This document shows positions 33,811-46,800 of a stretch of DNA of 64,000 nt, piece by piece. Numbering within the stretch: position 1 is the first letter of the stretch; every line of letters begins with the position of its first letter. Location of the stretch: positions 6,932,001 through 6,996,000 of the forward strand of contig NC_089866.1 of NCBI RefSeq assembly GCF_036373705.1, read 5' to 3'. Below the pieces are notes generated by a model. The model did no database searches, was not told the DNA's origin, and saw only the letters and a list, made by a program, of their open reading frames with translations. Source of the stretch: Amia ocellicauda (lineage: Eukaryota > Chordata > Actinopteri > Amiiformes > Amiidae). The translations under genes and the position numbers were made by a program.

Positions 33811-34596
33811 GTTTGTACGTCAAAAAAAACACTGTGGGAGACGGAGGAAGGCCCTGCCCTCTGAGCCTGGCTGCACTTCACCTGCAGGAGACAAAAACAA
33901 AAGGCAATTAATTAAGGGACCAAAATTAACACTGTAAAAGAAAAACAAGAAACGTCTTTCACGTTTTAGCATGACTTTCATTTCAAAGATGTAAACAGAG
34001 CTCATGTAGCCTGCTATGCTATGATATGCATCTTGTTTCAAAGATGTATAATGCCTAATGCAGCTTCTCCGATTCTGACGCATCCCTGTGTGTTATCATC
34101 CTAGTTCACAGATAACCCTAAACCTCCCTAAGACAACCTATTACAAATCAGACTTAATTTAAACCAATAACAGTTCCTGCATACTGAAATGTCAGAATGT
34201 ATTTTTATGGAGTCTATCATGACATTTCAATACAAGGCCTAAGTAGACCTTTATAAATATGATCAACACTACGCAATCTGTGACAGCCATCTCTCCTCTG
34301 CATTTAGAGCAACACAGATAGTCACAAGTGTGAGTCAGCACTATAATTACTCCTATTAACTTAATAACAAGCACAGTCACCAAAGTAATCCACTTTGTTT
34401 TAGTGATATAAGCAACTTATAACCATTCAGCTACAGCATGTTGTTTTCCTGTATAATATTTAGCAATGGGAAATATAAAGAAAAGACAGCTTCTCTCTGC
34501 CAGTTCCTCCCATCACAAGATAGTAAAAAAAACACCACATACAATGAAACAAAAACAAAACATCTGATATAAATTGCAGAACCGCATTTCTTTCGC

Positions 34597-34996
34597 TGTG
34601 TGTTTGTGTAAACAACGTCACTGTCTCACTGTGCTACGTTACTGTGCTATAGTTCCTGACACCTAGAAGAACAGGGTCTGATAAGAACCAGTTTTCTCCA
34701 GCAATTTGGGCTTGATACATCGTACAAACCCCCCTTATATTAAACATTACATATGCCTTAATGTTCCCTGGTTTAGCCATATATGGCTCTTCCTGAGCAG
34801 TTGTCAGGCAGAAACCGAACTTGGCTCATCACGGGACAGACATGTGGGCTGTTATCTTTCTCTCCTGTCTGGTCTGCATAAAAGTGCCTGTAGTTTGTAA
34901 CTTCTCTAAGACTGTTCTTGTTCTTCCATGCAGCTGCTTGTAATAAAAACCTTTTGACTGGCGGTGCATCTCTCTCTGGATTTCTGTGACTCTTCA
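34597..34996 (+). mobile_element. LTR-like unit, copy 1 (solo)
   Basis: A stretch of about 400 bp starts TGTGTG, has TGTCTCACTGTGCTA near its beginning, a TATA-like GCATAAAAG near 34877 and AATAAAAACC near 34940, and ends in TTCA. It matches the reverse complement of 40427-40824 along most of its length. The order of TATA box then poly(A) signal is that of a retroelement LTR. No internal retroviral genes lie next to it, so it would be a solo LTR. No clear target duplication was found. Confidence 0.5.
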
Positions 34997-35459
34997 TAAA
35001 TTAATATAGTTTATTAAAAAAATAAAAATAAATAAGGAGGAACAATTACAGAATAATACCATAAATGTTCAGTAAAAACCTGCACTTTCAGTCCTGTAGT
35101 CGGGTCAATCAGGTATTTATTACCCAATGTGGGTCATGGACACTTCCAATTAAAATCAACCACAGCCTTGCCACAGTGGTGACTTTATAATATAGTGCCC
35201 CTAAGGCACAACAGACTCCTGTCAAGTAAATTGGACAACACGGCAGACACTGCAGAAGTCTATTAAGACTCGTACAGTGTGTAAAAGAGGAAAATTGTTT
35301 TGCAGATTACAACCAATATTTCATCTCCTATGTAGATGTAGAAATCAGATGCACTGGTGTACAGCTTTCTAATCTGATTACCACTGAGAATTTGTACACT
35401 GTACACAATAAAAATCATTATGTAAAAAATAAAATTAGTATAGGATTATGGGGCACATA

Positions 35460-36969
35460 CAGTGTGGGAAAAAAAGTACAAAATCAGCAGGGGATCAAAT
35501 ACGTTTGCCCACTGACAAAGAAATGATCAGTCTATAATTGTAATGGTAGGTGTATTTTAACAGTGAGAGACAGAACAACAAAAAAATCCAGAAAAACGCA
35601 TTTCAAAAAAGTTATACATTGATTTGCATGTTAATGAGGGAAATAAGTATTTGACCCCTTGGTGACAAAACCCTTGTTGGCAATCACAGAGGTCAGACGT
35701 TTCTTGTAGTTGGCCACCAGGTTTGCACACATCTCAGGAGGGATTTTGTCCCACTCCTCTTTGCAGATCCTCTCCAAGTCATTAAGGTTTCGAGGCAGAC
35801 GTTTGACAACTCGAACCTTCAGCTCCCTCCACAGATTTTCTATGGGATTAAGGTCTGGAGACTGGCTAGGCCACTCCAGGACCTTAGTGTGCTTCTTCTT
35901 GAGCCACTCCTTTGTTGCCTTGGCTGTGTGTTTTGGGTCATTGTCATGCTGGAATACCCATCCACAACCCATTTTCAATGCCCTGGCTGAGCGAAGGAGG
36001 TTCTCACGCAAGATTTGACGGTACATGGCCCCGTCCATCGTCCCTTTGATGCAGTGCAGTTGTCCTGTCCCCTTAGCAGAAAAACACTCCCAAAGCATAA
36101 TGTTTCCACCTCCATGTTTGACGGTGGGGATGGTGTTCTTGGGGTCATTCCTCCTCCTCCAAACACGGCGAGTTGAGTTGATGCCGTGAGAGCTTGATTT
36201 TGGTCTCATCTGACCACAACACTTTCACCCAGTTCTCCTCTGAATCATTCAGATGTTCATTGGCAAACTTCAGACGGGCCTGTACATGTGCTTTCTTGAG
36301 CAGGGGGACCTTGCGGGCGCTGCACGATTTCAGTCCTTCATGGCGTAGTGTGTTACTAATTGTTTTCTTGGTGACTATGGTCCCAGCTGCCTTGAGATCA
36401 TTAACAAGATCCTCCCATGTAGTTCTGGGCTGATTCCTCACCGTTCTCATGATCATTGAAATTCCACGAGGCGAGATCTTGCATGGAGCCCCAGACCGAG
36501 GGAGACTGACAGTTATTTTGTGTTTCTTCCATTTGCGAATAATCGCACCAACTGTTGTCACCTTCTCACCAAGCTGCTTGGCGATGGTCTTGTAGCCCAT
36601 TCCAGCCTTGTGTAGGTCTACAATCTTGTCCCTGACATCCTTGGACAGCTCTTTGGTCTTGGCCATGGTGGAGAGTTTGGAATCTGATTGATTAGGAGAG
36701 TGCTCCTAATCTCAGCTCGTTACCTGTATAAAAGACACCTGGGAGCCAGAAATCTTGCTGATTGATAGGGGATCAAATACTTATTTCCCTCATTAACATG
36801 CAAATCAATTTATAACTGTTTTGAAATGTGTTTTTCTGGATTTTGTTGCTGTTATTCTGTCTCTCACTGTTAAAATACACCTACCATTAAAATTATAGAC
36901 TGATCATTTCTTTGTCAGTGGGCAAACATACAAAATCAGCAGGGGATCAAATACTTTTTTCCCTCACTG
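35460..36969 (-). mobile_element. Tc1 (DD34E) element, copy C, with rearranged end
   Basis: A 1510-bp copy with TA on both flanks, in ABAT intron 1. The left end is abnormal: bases 35479-35499 are the exact reverse complement of the corresponding bases in the other copies. One arm of the internal palindrome is deleted near 36692. It has the same orientation as copy B. Confidence 0.92.
35631..36666 (-). pseudogene. Tc1 transposase, broken (copy C)
   Basis: Starts [13 protein letters not shown] at 36666. A small change at about 36184-36196 (GCCGTGAGAGCTT in place of GCCAAAGAGCTC) shifts the frame after WSDETK. The second half stays open in the other frame and retains [10 protein letters not shown] and LNPIENLW. 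The normal stop is removed by a short deletion near 35660, so that frame runs on to 35631. Confidence 0.88.
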
Positions 36970-37239
36970 TACCTAAAATGTTACATTATTTGGTTATTGG
37001 CATCTCTCCCTGAAGTTTCCAAATGTGTCATAAAATAATGTGCCCAAACAGCATTACACAATGGATGCACCTGTATAAAACTGTTTTGGCAAGGTGACAG
37101 ATGTTCTGAGACTGGGTGACTCCCAAAAAACAGCATAAAGAACAGAGGGCAGCAAAAAAAAATATTAAAGGAGTAATTCCACCACAAATGTACTACAATA
37201 CAAAAATATATCCAGAGAATTTTACAAGTTACATAATGG

Positions 37240-37345
37240 AGCTCAATTACAATTACAACCTATTGTAATTGAGCTGAGATTAGGAGCTAATCTAACCTAA
37301 CCTAATCTCAGCCCAATTACAATTACAACCTAACCTGTAAACTGC
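37240..37345. repeat. Short inverted/direct repeat cluster
   Basis: CTCAATTACAATTACAACCT recurs in slightly changed form about 65 bases later. Between the copies, CTGAGATTAGGAGC faces its near complement CTAATCTCAGC across a TAACC-rich loop. CTGAGATTAGGAGC also occurs in the internal palindrome of the Tc1 copies nearby. Confidence 0.5.
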
Positions 37346-37417
37346 TGTCAGGAATAGTTCAGCACCACGGATAGTTCCCAGCAGAAAAAAGTAAACAAAC
37401 CTAAACTTTGAGTCATT

Positions 37418-38259
37418 ATTTTTATTTCTTGGCAGATGCCCTTATCCAGGGCGACTTACAACATAAGTGCAAAAATACAGTGAAGTACAATTTAGTTAAA
37501 ACAGCTATTCAGAATAAAACATTTTACAAATTCCAATTTACAATTTACACAAGTACAGTACATCCTGGACGGTGAAAGCTAAGTGCTGTCAAGATGTAGG
37601 GTCACAGACAAGGGCTACGAGAAAGGGAAACAATCAAGAACGCGAAAAGCATAATAAAAACTGTGAAGTGCTATCTAGCAGGGATAAAAGTACTAATATT
37701 ACAAGTACTGTCGGAAAAGATGCATCTTGAGTAAGCGCCGGAATGAGGTCAAGGACTCTGCTGTTTTGACTTCGGTGCAGGTCGTTCCACCATTTAGGGG
37801 CCAGGGATGAGAAGGAGCGGCTCTGGAGGAAGGAGAGTGGAGAGGAGGCAGAGTTAGCCTTCTGGCACTGGAGGAGCGCAGTGGTCTGTAGGGGATGTAT
37901 GAAGAGACGAGTGACTGAAGGTAGCTTGGTGCAGTGTGGTCGAGACAGTGGTAGGTGGGTGTCAAAGTCTTGAACTGAATGCATGCCGCTATCGGGAACC
38001 AGTGGAGGGAGCGAAGCAGTGGACTAGCATGTGCAAATCGTGGCAAACAGAATATCAGACGAGCTGCAGAGTTCTGGATGAGCTGGAGCGGGCGGGTAGT
38101 AGATGCAGGCAGGCCGGCCAGGAGGGAGTTGCAGTAGTCTAGGCAGGAGAGGACCAGTGACTGGAAGAGTAGCTAATTCGAGTAGTCGGTGAGGAAAGGA
38201 CGGATCCGGCGTATGTTGCTCAGGAAGAATCTACAGGTGTGTGTCAGCGTGGTCAGACA
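37418..38259 (-). mobile_element. LINE 3' end (L2/CR1-like), ABAT intron 1
   Basis: On the minus strand it encodes, with frameshifts, [20 protein letters not shown] and [15 protein letters not shown], with [12 protein letters not shown] upstream near 38130. The 3' UTR ends in CGCCCTGGATAAGGGCATCT and an AT-rich tail. Related to 26355-27060. Tc1 copy D begins 3 bp from its 5' side. Confidence 0.8.
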
Positions 38260-38261
38260 TA

Positions 38262-39807
38262 CAGTGAAGGGAAAAAAGTATTTGATCCCCTGCTGATTTT
38301 GTACGTTTGCCCACTGACAAAGAAATGATCAGTCTATAATTTTAATGGTAGGTGTATTTTAACAAAAAAATCCAGAAAAACGCATTTCAAAAAAGTAATG
38401 TTAATGAGGGAAATAAGTATTTGATCCCCTATCAATCAGCAAGATTTCTGGCTCCCAGGTGTCTTTTATACAGGTAACGAGCTGAGATTAGGAGCACTCT
38501 CTTAAAGGGAGTGCTCCTAATCTCAGCTCGTTACCTGTATAAAAGACACCTGTCCACAGAAGCAATCAATCAGATTCCAAACTCTCCACCATGGCCAAGA
38601 CCAAAGAGCTGTCCAAGGATGTCAGGGACAAGATTGTAGACCTACACAAGGCTGGAATGGGCTACAAGACCATCGCCAAGCAGCTTGGTGAGGAGGTGAC
38701 AACAGTTGGTGCAATTATTCGCAAATGGAAGAAACACAAAATAACTGTCAGTCTCCCTCAGTCTGGGGCTCCATGCAAGATCTCACCTCGTGGAGTTTCA
38801 ATGATCATGAGAACGGTGAGGAATCAGCCCAGAACTACACGGGAGGATCTTGTTAATGATCTCAAGGCAGCTGGGACCATAGTCACCAAGAAAACAATTA
38901 GTAACACACTACGCCGTGAAGGACTGAAATCCTGCAGCGCCCGCAAGGCCCCCTGCTCAAGAAAGCACATGTACAGGCCCGTCTGAAGTTTGCCAATGAA
39001 CATCTGAATGATTCAGAGGAGAACTGGGTGAAAGTGTTGTGGTCAGACGAGACCAAAATCAAGCTCTTTGGCATCAACTCAATTCGCTGTGTTTGGAGGA
39101 GGAATGACCCCAAGAACACCATCCCCACCGTCAAACATGGAGGTGGAAACATTATGCTTTGGGGGTGTTTTTCTGCTAAGGGGACAGGACAACTGCACCG
39201 CACCAAAGGGACGATGGACGGGGCCATGTACCGTCAAATCTTGGGTGAGAACCTCCTTCCCTCAGCCAGGGCATTGAAAATGGGTCGTGGATGGGTACTC
39301 CAGCATGACAATGACCCAAAACACACAGCCAAGGCAACAAAGGAGTGGCTCAAGAAGAAGCACATTAAGGTCCTGGAGTGGCCTAGCCAGTCTCCAGACC
39401 TTAATCCCATAGAAAATCTGTGGAGGGAGCTGAAGGTTCCAGTTGCCAAACGTCAGCCTCGAAACCTTAATGACTCGGAGAGGATCTGCAAAGAGGAGTG
39501 GGACAAAATCCCTCCTGAGATGTGTGCAAACCTGGTGGCCAACTACAAGAAACGTCTGACCTCTGTGATTGCCAACAAGGGTTTTGCCACCAAGTACTAA
39601 GTCGAAGGGATCAAATACTTATTTCACTCATTAACATGCAAATCAATGTATAACTTTTTTGAAATGCGTTTTTCTGGATTTTTTTGTTGTTATTCTGTCT
39701 CTCACTGTTAAAATACACCTACCATTAAAATTATAGACTGATCATTTCTTTGTCAGTGGGCAAACGTACAAAATCAGCAGGGGATCAAATACTTTTTTTC
39801 CTCACTG
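38262..39807 (+). mobile_element. Tc1 (DD34E) element, copy D
   Basis: A 1546-bp copy flanked by TA (38260-38261, 39808-39809). About 40 bases are missing in the left terminal region compared with A and B. The 95-bp palindrome is complete (38457-38551). It is inverted relative to copy C, only 1.3 kb away. Confidence 0.93.
38591..39600 (+). pseudogene. Tc1 transposase, frameshifted (copy D)
   Basis: Starts [13 protein letters not shown]; the frame shifts after 38948 through the same single-base deletion as in copy A. The second half (from about 39010 to TAA 39598-39600) keeps [16 protein letters not shown] and [12 protein letters not shown] in its own frame. A further three bases are missing near 39100 (RRRN reduced to RRN). 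Confidence 0.9.
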
Positions 39808-40426
39808 TACCTAAACATTGTGTTTATTTTAGACAGCAGGTAAACTACACAACACCCAGGTTGTTCCAGGGGTCTTTGCTCCTGGACTATAATTTATAGG
39901 AATTAGGAGGTGATGACATGACACACAGTTCACACTGTTCCTGTCAATACTCAGCCCCTGCTACCATTTGGAGGGCAAAATGGTTCAATGTCTAAAAGTT
40001 ATATAGCTCAGAACCCCCTTGAGTGATAACCTCTATTAACCTTTCCTCTCCCTCGGTTAATGGCCCTTGACTTTCCCCAAATGTGAATCCAAAGCAATAA
40101 TCCAGCTCCAATTACACAGATTTTCAAAAGCATTACATTACTTCTTGTAGGGATATGTAACAAAAGCAATGTTCTTTGATTTTTAATTTAAATGCATGGT
40201 CAGATTAAATAAGAACAGGGAAACTACTCCAACTCACAAAGTGGAACTATTTGCAAATCTTGTTCTTTTCCTACAAACTTGTTTGTTAATGGTTTACTGA
40301 ACTTCCTGCCTGTAGCAAATATTGCATATTACTTTGAAAGAGGATTTTGTTTTTACATTTTACATCCAATTGCACACAAGTAGTAGCAATACATCTGACA
40401 AAATAGAATCATTTGTAATTAAAACT

Positions 40427-40824
40427 GTAGAACCAGATGAAGGAGTCTTGGAAATCAGTGATCAAGGCTCAGAAAGTTTTATTAACAAGAGGCAGTCTCA
40501 GCACAGTCTCAAAGAAGATACAAACTACAGCCATTTTATACAGACCAGACAGGAGAGAAAGATAACAGGCCCACATGTCTGTTCTGTGATGAGTGGAAGA
40601 TCAGTTTCTGTCTGACAACTGCTCACGAAGAACCATATATGGCTAAACCGGGGAATATTTAGGCATACGTGATGTTAAATATAAGGGGGGGTTGTACAAT
40701 GTATTTAGCCCAAATTGCTGGTGAAAACTGGTTCTTATCAAACCCTGTTCTTCTTGGTATCAGGGTTGAACTATAGCACAGTACCATAGCACAGTGAGAC
40801 ACCCCTTGTCCACACAGACACACA
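40427..40824 (-). mobile_element. LTR-like unit, copy 2 (solo, inverted)
   Basis: The reverse complement matches 34597-34996: TGTGTG start, TGTCTCACTGTGCTA, a TATA-like GTATAAAATGG near 40535, AATAAAACTTTC near 40480, and an ACA end. The last 50 bases differ from copy 1. No flanking gag, pol or env sequence was seen. No target duplication was recognised. Confidence 0.5.
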
Positions 40825-43800
40825 GGGACATGCAGTGCTTCAAAAACAACTGATAAATTAGATTACAAAAATGGTCAAATGCTACTAATGATTAAAAAAT
40901 AACCCTTTAAAGAGGGCTTTGGTCCATATAGTGGTCACCCAGTGAGCAAAGGTAATGTGTTTATTTATGTTTTTTTTTTTTGGGGGGGGGGTAAAGGGTT
41001 TCATCTAAGTCAGCTGGTGTTGCTTATGTGAAGGCATCATGCAAACATCTGAGCTCAAGCACAGTCCATCGTACACCAGAACAGTGCATCTTTATTAATG
41101 TGTGGAAATATCATTGCCGTTTCCCTTCTGCTCCAGGTCCTGGCTCAGTTGCGTAATCTAGATAATTCCTGACACTGTCTTCATAGTATGACTGCATGCA
41201 GCCTAACTGGATGAAACTGGTTTTCCAAATAGACCACAGTGTTGCATAAGCTCTGACAAACATGTCTGCTGCCTTACAGGCTTGAGGACTGGATTGGGAA
41301 AATAACTGAAAATTCAGTTTTGGGAGACTTGAGCTCTATATAGTCAGTAAGTAAGTTTATCTTACACACTGGTGTTAATAGAAATAAAATTACAGTTTAC
41401 ATCTGCATTTAATGGGATTTTCTCTGCATGAGAGTAGCATCGGATTGTCTATTAATGGTGTTAATTGACATTTCTTTCAAATTGATATTCACAACCAAAA
41501 TATATTATTTTGCTGTAATATCTACAGAACATTGTAGGGGCAAAGCGAGTCTTTTCATTAAAAAAAATAGAATGGTACATCAACAAATAAGGCTGAACTA
41601 GGAAATTAAACATTGTAGTGAATTTTCCACACACATTTTGGGGGTTTGTGTTGAAAATTCTACAACACTCTAAAATATTAATTAAAAAACACCCAAACAT
41701 GTCAGTTATGAAACCCCATGTAAGCCATGTCTCTTTCTTGCTGCTGGTGTGAAAGAGGCTGCCAGCTAATCATTATTCATCAGGAGTATGCTCTCGTCCA
41801 CAGCCGCTGAGAAGCATTTAACCATGAACAATGCAACGTTAGTGGAAATTAGAGAACATATAGTCAGATCATAACCATAACACATTTTGCTGCCGATTCC
41901 AAACTGGAGATATAAAGACACAACCGCAATGCTTCAAACCTCCTCTGTGGCAGATCTGCAGGTTCAGTTTCATTGACTGTATTTTTCTGCCATTTCTTTC
42001 ACCTTCAGATTAATTTGCTGTGATGCAAACCATTCACATAATCATAATTCATCTATATAATCAAATGATATCAGTTTCACATTACATCTGTCCCAAATAA
42101 AAGGTAATTGTGCACTTGTGACTTGCCATGTTTTCCCTCAGAAAAAGGATCTTATAGAGGGGATGGTGTGAGGCATTTTAGCTGAACCGTTTGCGGATTA
42201 TCTGGAAATCAGTGCAAACAATCTGTAGCCTATTTAAATGCTAATTGATTTGCCTCACACAACAATCTGAGAAAGTGAAGGAAGGAAAACAAAGCAAAAA
42301 TGAAAAATATAAACAGGAGGAGAAATTAATACACTGGTAATAAAATCTGATAAAGGCTGGGTGACATGAGAGCAGGGATACATTTGTTCAGCCATGAGTC
42401 ACATAAAGGACAGTCAGTTAGAGGCTGGCTTCATCATTTTTAATTGTCAGTAGAATTAATTGATTAGGGGGCGGTGCATCTAAGGTGAAGGGAGCAGTAA
42501 AGTACTCATTTAAAATAGATGAACTCACTGTTAATCACAAAGTACAAAAAATAAAAAACTTTAATTGACCTTGGTTTAAGTTTTGTTATGTAATAAAGCT
42601 TAGGCCTATTTATAAAAAAATAAAAAATCAACTGTGAAAATAATAAAGCTGTCTTTTCAAAATATTAACAGTTGGTTTCACCCAGATAAGCACTGTTGTG
42701 GACTTCTCAAAGTTATTTTAGTGAAAGTAGTCCAAGACTAGTGTTAATCTGCATTTGTCAAAGCAGCTGTCAATGTTTTGAGTTCAGAGCATAATTATTA
42801 TTTACACTACACATTTTATAAAAAGGCATGGAATATATATTTTGCAGACTCAGAATCCATATTTGTTTCTCTGGGAGTAAAGATAAAGGTGCCAGTTGAA
42901 GCACATTATGGCTGTATTGCAAGAATGTTGCCTGGAAATGACTCTACATTAAACCCGGATCTCAGCAATACATTGAACACAGATAGAACATAGTTGGGTG
43001 CTATAGGAACTTGCATGAGATATGAAAATCAGTGTATACATCTAACCTTTGTAATTGTTTTGATTTTCTTACCTGATTATCTATCTAATAAGATCATCTG
43101 TGTGTCATAGAGAAGGAACAGTTCAGCAGTGGCCCTTCAAGTATTTTTACAAGTGTGTTTATTCAAATTTTCTAGCTTTGTTATAATTGCATTTTCCAAT
43201 TATAGTCTATTCATTTTGAGCATATGAATCTTATGGTTGTATGTGAGCAGTTGAACCATCGTAATTGTACAATTGCCCTACAAATGATTAATACTACTTG
43301 ACATAATATAGTATCAGAGAGACTGTAATATTAATTTTAGTGACTGATCCACAACCTAAGCCACTATTTATACTCCTTTACAATATAGTTATAAAACAAA
43401 TGTATCGTGAGGCAATATCATTTTATACTAACTCTGGTAATGCAAAAATAATGAAAATAAAAGTAGAAACTGAATGTTGGATTATATACAAGAAAAATAC
43501 TCCTTGAAAATTTTGAATTGGCTGCAGTTTCCCATTTCAATATCTTGCACAAAGCAGCACACAGTGTTTCAGCATGGCGCTTTCACACGAATGTGGTAAA
43601 GTGATCAAACAAGAGCTCAACAGAAGACAAAGAACTCAAAAGTTGGGTGAATAAGATGAGATCATCCCAATCCCTTCCTTTGCATCATGAAAATATTTCA
43701 GTGAAGTCTGAATAGGCTGAACAAGGCCAGTGATGGTCAAAGAAAACTGATGGTCAAAGAACTGAATGCTTTAAAAACTCCATCCGAAACAGCTGACTAG

Positions 43801-46800
43801 CCTTGTTTGTGCGAGAGGGGATGAAAGGTTAATGGTCTTAAAGGGATATCTCACTAGCATTGTAAGCCTTTAATAGCACAATATTAATGATGAATGACCT
43901 GTCTTTTCCTTTCACTCTGGAAGTAGAACTTCAAGAACCAGGTGGCTTTGATTCTTGTAAAGTATTTTTATTGCTAATATCACTTTGTATTTGATGGCTG
44001 GTCATGGTGGTAATTAACAGAACTTGCCATTTTCTAAATGCTGCAAGTAAAGTTTAAGAGCCACTGTGTCCCTGGAGGGAAGAGACTGAGGCTGGCTGAA
44101 ACTGGCCATTTGTTTCTGCACAATGTCTAGGTTTTCATTTCATAGTGTGTGTTAACATCAGAGCATCAGACTTGAAACACAGATTTAATTTTTGATTCTA
44201 TATTAAACCTTTTATTTTGCGGACATCAATGATTTTTTTAGGGCAGCTGTAAAGTCATGCCCTCAGTCTCAGGTTTTTAATAATTAATTAATACAACAGA
44301 AATATTACTAAAACCAATTTGTCCACATTGGCCTCTTCTCTCTGAAGCTTAATTACCCTATACAGATGTCATCTATTTTTTCTTCCTGGACTGCAGCATT
44401 ATCCTATATAGCAGATGTGTGAGAGACAAACGTACAGATCCTCAAAGTGCCATGGCATCAGACACATTATAGGAAATCAATATGCCATTTCCTTCATTTT
44501 TATGACTCTTCTTAGATTTAAAATGAGCATGCACCTTGTCACACTAATGCAAAGCGAAAGTAGTTGCCTTTAACAATATTACTTCATACTGCAATGCACA
44601 CAGATTTCACATACACTTATCTTTGGGGCCAAACTGATTGTCAGCATCATTATCATAACTTTGTCCTTTCATTATTTTGAATAATTGAATTTGCATTCCG
44701 AGACTAAAGGAACGTTTGTTCCAAATACTCTTTCTATATAATATTATAGATTAAAGTTTAGATCCTGCTAAAAAAGACCAAAATAGCATCACCCCTTCAA
44801 AACATCGCCTTCCCCTCCTAACGGTTTTAAAAGTTTTTATGTAAATGAGATTACGTACTTAAATACAGGTTTTCTTTAATGATGTTAAAAAGAGAGACAA
44901 ATATATCTGAATTACGCAGATGTTTGTGATCATAATTTCCATGCTTTGAAACACCAGACCTAATGCAGCTATAATAGTCCAAACCAGGGATCCTTTGCTT
45001 TCAACTTCTCACAGAGGGGGACATTTTTGACAAGATAAATTATGTTTTTCTAAAGAATATCTTCAGAGAGTCACCCTTTATTGTCCACCAATGTGTACGA
45101 AGTCCTCTCCCTTTCGTCCCCTCACACACACTTATTTATTTATGTGTTTGTTTTTGACATTCAGGAGGTTTCTGTCCTGGGGGTTAACTTGCTCTCGAAA
45201 AAGCGGAGTGCTTCTAATCTGGTTGCTACGGCAACAGAGGAGAGGCAGAGTTAGGGTACACAGAAAGCACTGTGCCGTAAAAGAGCAAAGGAGAATGAGG
45301 CTGGGTTTCCATCAGTACACCGACGGGAAAGTACATGTCATTATACAGTTACCAGGGTAACAGATGGAGAAAATCGCAGAGTACTAAACTATAATTATGA
45401 AGACTGGCCTGCAGAATTAGCCTTTAGTAATCTCATTTCAGCAGATATCTTTACTTCAGCCGTTTGAAGACTACAGCACCGGGCAGTTGGTTGTGGTGAA
45501 GCGTTTTATTTTTGGAGATGGTAGTGTTAGGTTACTCGTTACTGTACTGCCATGACAGAATTTCCTCTCACAGAATTGGCCTAGGATTAAACAAAACACT
45601 GGTCTGAAAAAGGTCTGGTAGTCCTTAGAAATACAAGTACTGAAAGAGGACTGTAGCGATGAGCATATACAATAGGAAAGGTGTAATTGTCATTATTCGA
45701 AGGGGGCATTTACGGAGAACAATGTTAATACTGTGAGCACAAAAACTGTGCTGCTGAACTCTGATCAAAACAGTCATGAGATGAACTAGAGGCAGTGCGG
45801 GGACTGTAATGGAAAATCAAAGCATGGGTTGCGTACGATTTTTTTTTCAGCTGCACTGCATCAGAGTCTTGTGAAGGTCAATCTGGTGATACTCAAATTT
45901 CTGTAAACGGTTCCTGACGATCTATTGTTTGTTCTGGGTGCAAATGGCAGAAAAGAGTGCAGAGAGGGCTTGATATGCCACCAGGGATGATGATTGGGAC
46001 AGGAGATCAGAAATGGCTAAAGATAGTCCATCACTGCAAAACGTTGCTTTCTGTTTTTGAAATCTGGCTTATAAAAATGTAATAAACATGATCCCTTCTG
46101 ATACAAAAGCACAGAAAAACAACTGTTAAATATCAGCAGAGGAAAGGACTAACACGTCACTGAAGCAATGGGCTTAAAATTCCAGATTGAAGTACATATT
46201 GTAAATGGGTTTATGTTTCTGAAGCAAAGGCCTATCATGTGAACATGTTATTCAGAGAAATAATGTTATGTTATGTTATTCAGAGAAAAAGTAGTTATAC
46301 ATAAATTACTCTCCCAAAACAATGCAACTGCGCATGCTGAGATTCAATTGGTTGGAATTGTTCATACAATCTGTAGAACTGGCAAGTGTGGTTTGAGCAA
46401 ATACAGGTCTTAACAAAACCTAAAATAACAAATTGCTCATCAAAAAGGAATGCCACTTGATTTATTCAATACACACTCTTACATGATTCATTCAGTTTTA
46501 ATACCCATTATCAAAGAGGAGTCCATAGATTGCTATCTGTCCACAATTGGTAACATTAAAACAGTCGTCTGCATTTAAAAAGTTATTATTATTATTATTA
46601 TTAATAATAACAAACAGACTTTGATTTATGTATTCATATAAATGCTATAAATTCTAAAATACTCCCTATCAGACAGGACAAATTCCCCTACAGCAAGAGC
46701 ACTTAATTTAACAAGGCTAACACTAGCAAGAACAAACATTCAATGTCAATGCAAACTGATAAAGATACGACTGGGATTATAATAAACACACAAATACACC

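Noticed and set aside
46580-46610. ATT/AAT short array as CRISPR-like repeat
   Set aside because: It is a plain trinucleotide microsatellite; there are no spacers, and the genome is eukaryotic.
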